From positions 67,845 to 131,844 of the forward strand of contig JAKIUK010000002.1 of the NCBI GenBank assembly GCA_021647585.1: 64,000 nucleotides of DNA, read 5' to 3'. How positions within the stretch are numbered: position 1 is the stretch's first letter; each line of letters starts with the position of its first letter. Positions 62,285 to 64,000 of the stretch are shown one piece after another. The translations under genes and the position numbers were made by a program. Under the pieces are notes generated by a model. That model worked only from the letters and a program-made list of their open reading frames with translations. It was not told where the DNA came from and did not search any database. Source of the DNA: Methylococcaceae bacterium. GTDB taxonomy: Bacteria > Pseudomonadota > Gammaproteobacteria > Methylococcales > Methylomonadaceae.

Positions 62285-62750
62285 GAAATCATCCCTCTAT
62301 AATTTGTTTCGAAAAACGGCAATAAATAAACACTTCTATAACAAAGCAAATTAAAGGCCAGTTAGTTTATATTTCTATCATTCAATATGTTACAAAATAA
62401 TAATATCGACCAAGTAATTTTTTTTAAAATTAATGTAAAGAAAGCAGGCCATTTGGTATTAAAAAATGCCTTAAATACGCAAACCATACAAACTTAGAGA
62501 CAGACCAATAGAGTGCGAAACAATATGAACTTCATTTTATGTTTCAAACATTCAACCTTTTATCTGCCAAACATTTTCAGGAAAAAACGATGAAAGATAG
62601 GGGCAGGTCTTTCCATGCAACACACCTATTCTTTTTTAATCTAATTAGTCGTACCAAGGGTAAGTTTAAAATACATAAATACGTCATGGAAAGACCTGAC
62701 CTTATTTTTGATAAGCTAATTCATCCGTGTTCATGGCAAGTCAGGTTTTC
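62285..62750. other. Intergenic region with an inverted-repeat element
   Basis: The gap of 466 bp has no credible gene. It contains an inverted-repeat element at 62604-62698 (listed separately). Confidence 0.35.
62604..62698. repeat. Inverted-repeat element CAGGTCTTTCCATG
   Basis: CAGGTCTTTCCATG (62604-62617) and CATGGAAAGACCTG (62685-62698) are 14-base perfect reverse complements spaced by 67 bases. The arms are surrounded by G- and T-rich flanks suggestive of a REP/MITE relic related to tyrosine transposases; this link is a guess. No other copy is seen in the window. Confidence 0.6.
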
Positions 62751-63602
62751 CTATCGGAGTAGATCGAGAAACTCGTCAGGCGGTGGGGTCTCAAAGGTCA
62801 GCCGCTTGCCAGTATCCGGTCGCCTAATACTCAGACGTAAGGCATGAAGCCCCAAACGCGGGCCATCGCTCCCATAGCGGGGATCACCAATCACCGAGTG
62901 CCCCAGCCAAGACAGATGGGCACGGATTTGATGTTGCCGGCCCGTTTCTAGTTGAACCTCCAGCAGCGAGCGATTGTTGGTCGTTTTTAGTGTTTTGAAA
63001 TGCGTAATAGCATTCTTGGCTTCCAGATGGGCACCCACATTCATATGATACTTTTCTGAGTCCATCCACAGGGGCTGGTCAATTGTTCCCTGATCAGGGT
63101 TCGGGCAACCCTCAACTATCGCCAGATAAGTTTTCTCAGCACTGGACCACATCTCATTAACGGCCTCGCGCATCTCGCGAGAAGTAGCAAACAACAAAAC
63201 GCCCGACGTGTCACGATCAAGCCGGTGAACCGGCCACAATTTAACCGGCCGCTTGGGCCGCGACAGCTGGTTACGAAGCATTGCAAGTGCATGCATCTTG
63301 TTTTCATTCGCCGACGCCACCGACAATAGCCTCGCAGGCTTATTAATGACGATCAAGTCTCGGTCCGAATACAAAACATCTAATTGATCGGTGCCGCGTG
63401 GAATACTTTTTGCCGAAGCCCTAACTTCCACCTGACTGCCAACGTTGAGCGTGTGGTTATGCTGGGTAACCGACTGGCCGTCAACAAATACACATCCGGT
63501 TTTAAGCCGTTGTTTAATCTTGCTGCGACTCCAGCCCTTTAGCTGTGTATTGAGGAAGAGGAGTAGGGGCGTTTTTTCATTTGCTATAAATCGGTCAGAC
63601 AT
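62751..63602 (-). CDS. RluA-family 23S rRNA pseudouridine synthase
   Basis: The 283-residue protein has an N-terminal S4 domain (WSRSKIKQRLKTGCVFVDGQ) and an RluA catalytic domain with HRLDRDTSGVLLFA, whose Asp is the nucleophile, and ending KRLTFETPPPDEF. It isomerises uridine to pseudouridine in rRNA; assignment to RluC or RluD is not possible from sequence alone. GC is visibly higher (about 58% in the 60 bases from 62881) than in the rest of the window, which suggests recent transfer. The start ATG at 63602 has the usual length. Confidence 0.92.
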   Translation of the reverse strand: MSDRFIANEKTPLLLFLNTQLKGWSRSKIKQRLKTGCVFVDGQSVTQHNHTLNVGSQVEVRASAKSIPRGTDQLDVLYSDRDLIVINKPARLLSVASANENKMHALAMLRNQLSRPKRPVKLWPVHRLDRDTSGVLLFATSREMREAVNEMWSSAEKTYLAIVEGCPNPDQGTIDQPLWMDSEKYHMNVGAHLEAKNAITHFKTLKTTNNRSLLEVQLETGRQHQIRAHLSWLGHSVIGDPRYGSDGPRLGLHALRLSIRRPDTGKRLTFETPPPDEFLDLLR

Positions 63603-63632
63603 GGCTGGTCAAACTTTTTTTAAAAATTAAAA

Positions 63633-63668
63633 GGGACGGAGGAATTAATTTTTTATTACCTCCGTCCC
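63633..63668. repeat. Inverted repeat GGGACGGAGG / CCTCCGTCCC
   Basis: Perfect 10-base arms (63633-63642 and 63659-63668) with a 16-base AT-rich loop. Upstream of the RluA gene, and adjacent to the group II intron-like fragment. It may be a REP-type element or hairpin terminator for whatever enters from the right. Confidence 0.65.
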
Positions 63669-63706
63669 CTTGTTAGGAAATACTCTCGCACTTACATTAC
63701 GTATAA

Positions 63707-63841
63707 GCATTTTATCAGTCGTGCGGGCGTAAGCCGAAAAAAAAGGCCGTGCAAATAGGTCTTAATAGTGACTGGCTAAAAGCACAAGGGTTAGTGTCTG
63801 TTAAAGAGCAGTGGGTAAAGTTCCATTATCCAAATGGCTAA
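63707..63841 (+). pseudogene. C-terminal remnant of a group II intron-encoded reverse transcriptase/maturase
   Basis: The short open frame reads RKPKKKAVQIGLNSDWLKAQ, then GLVSVKEQWVKFHYPNG and a stop. This is the pattern of the extreme C-terminus of bacterial group II intron proteins (ending SDWLKAQGLVSVK-QW...), and the in-frame stop at 63704-63706 shows nothing of the enzyme remains upstream. The catalytic RT domain is absent. The flanking sequence right of the stop forms RNA hairpins (see next entry). Confidence 0.6.
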
Positions 63842-64000
63842 TGAACCGCCCTGTGCGGACCCGCATGCAGAGCGGTGGTGTGCCGTGAAAGCTGCATAAA
63901 AGATGACGGCAGGTCCGTCGAAGTCTGCTTACAGGAGTCGGCTTCAAACCAGCCTGAGCTGCTGTAGTAAAGAGCTATGGTGGTGAGCGTCAGGTGAAAA
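63842..64000 (+). other. Possible group II intron RNA structure, cut by window edge
   Basis: Directly after the maturase stop, ACCGC and GCGGT, with inner CTGTGC and GCATGCAG, form a hairpin (63845-63880) like those following intron maturase genes. A long structured segment continues to the window end. The exact domain cannot be assigned from the fragment. Confidence 0.4.

Noticed and set aside
62539..62847. 102-residue plus-strand ORF at the inverted repeat
   Set aside because: It overlaps the end of the RluA gene on the other strand and the inverted-repeat element; composition is not protein-like.

Overview
The window reads as a chromosomal segment of an AT-rich gammaproteobacterium. The gyrA-serC-pheA order, an FNR protein with the E. 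coli-type cysteine pattern, HemJ, a VPxPA/PEP-CTERM-like secreted protein, CydDC and many c-di-GMP/chemosensory proteins fit an environmental aquatic lineage such as Methylococcales. No methane-oxidation gene is present, so the order-level guess is inference only. No tRNA, rRNA or CRISPR array was seen.

Layout. 1-4.4 kb: minus-strand gyrA-serC-pheA (pheA cut by the window edge). 4.7-6.6 kb: a small unknown gene, a dienelactone hydrolase-type enzyme, a Dabb protein and a low-Mr tyrosine phosphatase. 6.8-7.4 kb: an IS1595-type transposase remnant split by a 213-bp MITE. 7.7-15.6 kb: a chemoreceptor with a haem-type CxxCH, manC and fcl (GDP-sugar synthesis), a PAS-GGDEF-EAL protein, then an AT-rich gap ending in a tight DnaA-box cluster. 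15.6-22.7 kb: cydD-cydC, a coiled-coil membrane protein, a ClC protein without the gating glutamate, a TlpA-like thioredoxin and hemJ. 23.5-28.5 kb: a substrate-binding lipoprotein paired with a large PAS-GGDEF-EAL-CZB protein, and a 55-residue membrane protein. 28.5-32.2 kb: a Crp/Fnr regulator divergent from a probable Fur-controlled porin / FMN-binding / PepSY operon. 32.4-37 kb: rubredoxin-like protein, thiD-thiE, an isolated soxYZ, moeA and fnr.

37.5-51.9 kb is the accessory core: a 1993-residue secreted RHS protein with a 157-residue variable tip and adjacent immunity gene, followed by two orphan toxin-tip/immunity cassettes, a REP-associated (RAYT) transposase broken by a 48-bp palindromic insertion, duplicated RAYT leaders and REP-type hairpins, a Sel1-repeat lipoprotein, a tandem-duplicated secreted protein, and a membrane-protein/CdiI-like immunity pair. 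The repeats sit between the cassettes, so the locus looks like a reservoir of RHS tips embedded in REP/RAYT repeats.

51.9-64 kb: an ABC-2 exporter, then a plus-strand operon of a Ppx/GppA phosphatase, an unknown membrane-anchored protein, and free-standing carrier, condensation and adenylation proteins (a minimal dissociated NRPS-like pathway), a lone short flagellin, a His-rich mini-lipoprotein, a PEP-CTERM-like protein, a GC-richer RluA-type pseudouridine synthase, and at the right edge the tail of a probable group II intron maturase. Several dispersed repeat families (IS1380-like MITEs, GTAGGGTGCG repeats, CATGGATG-linked insertions, REP hairpins) recur across the window.
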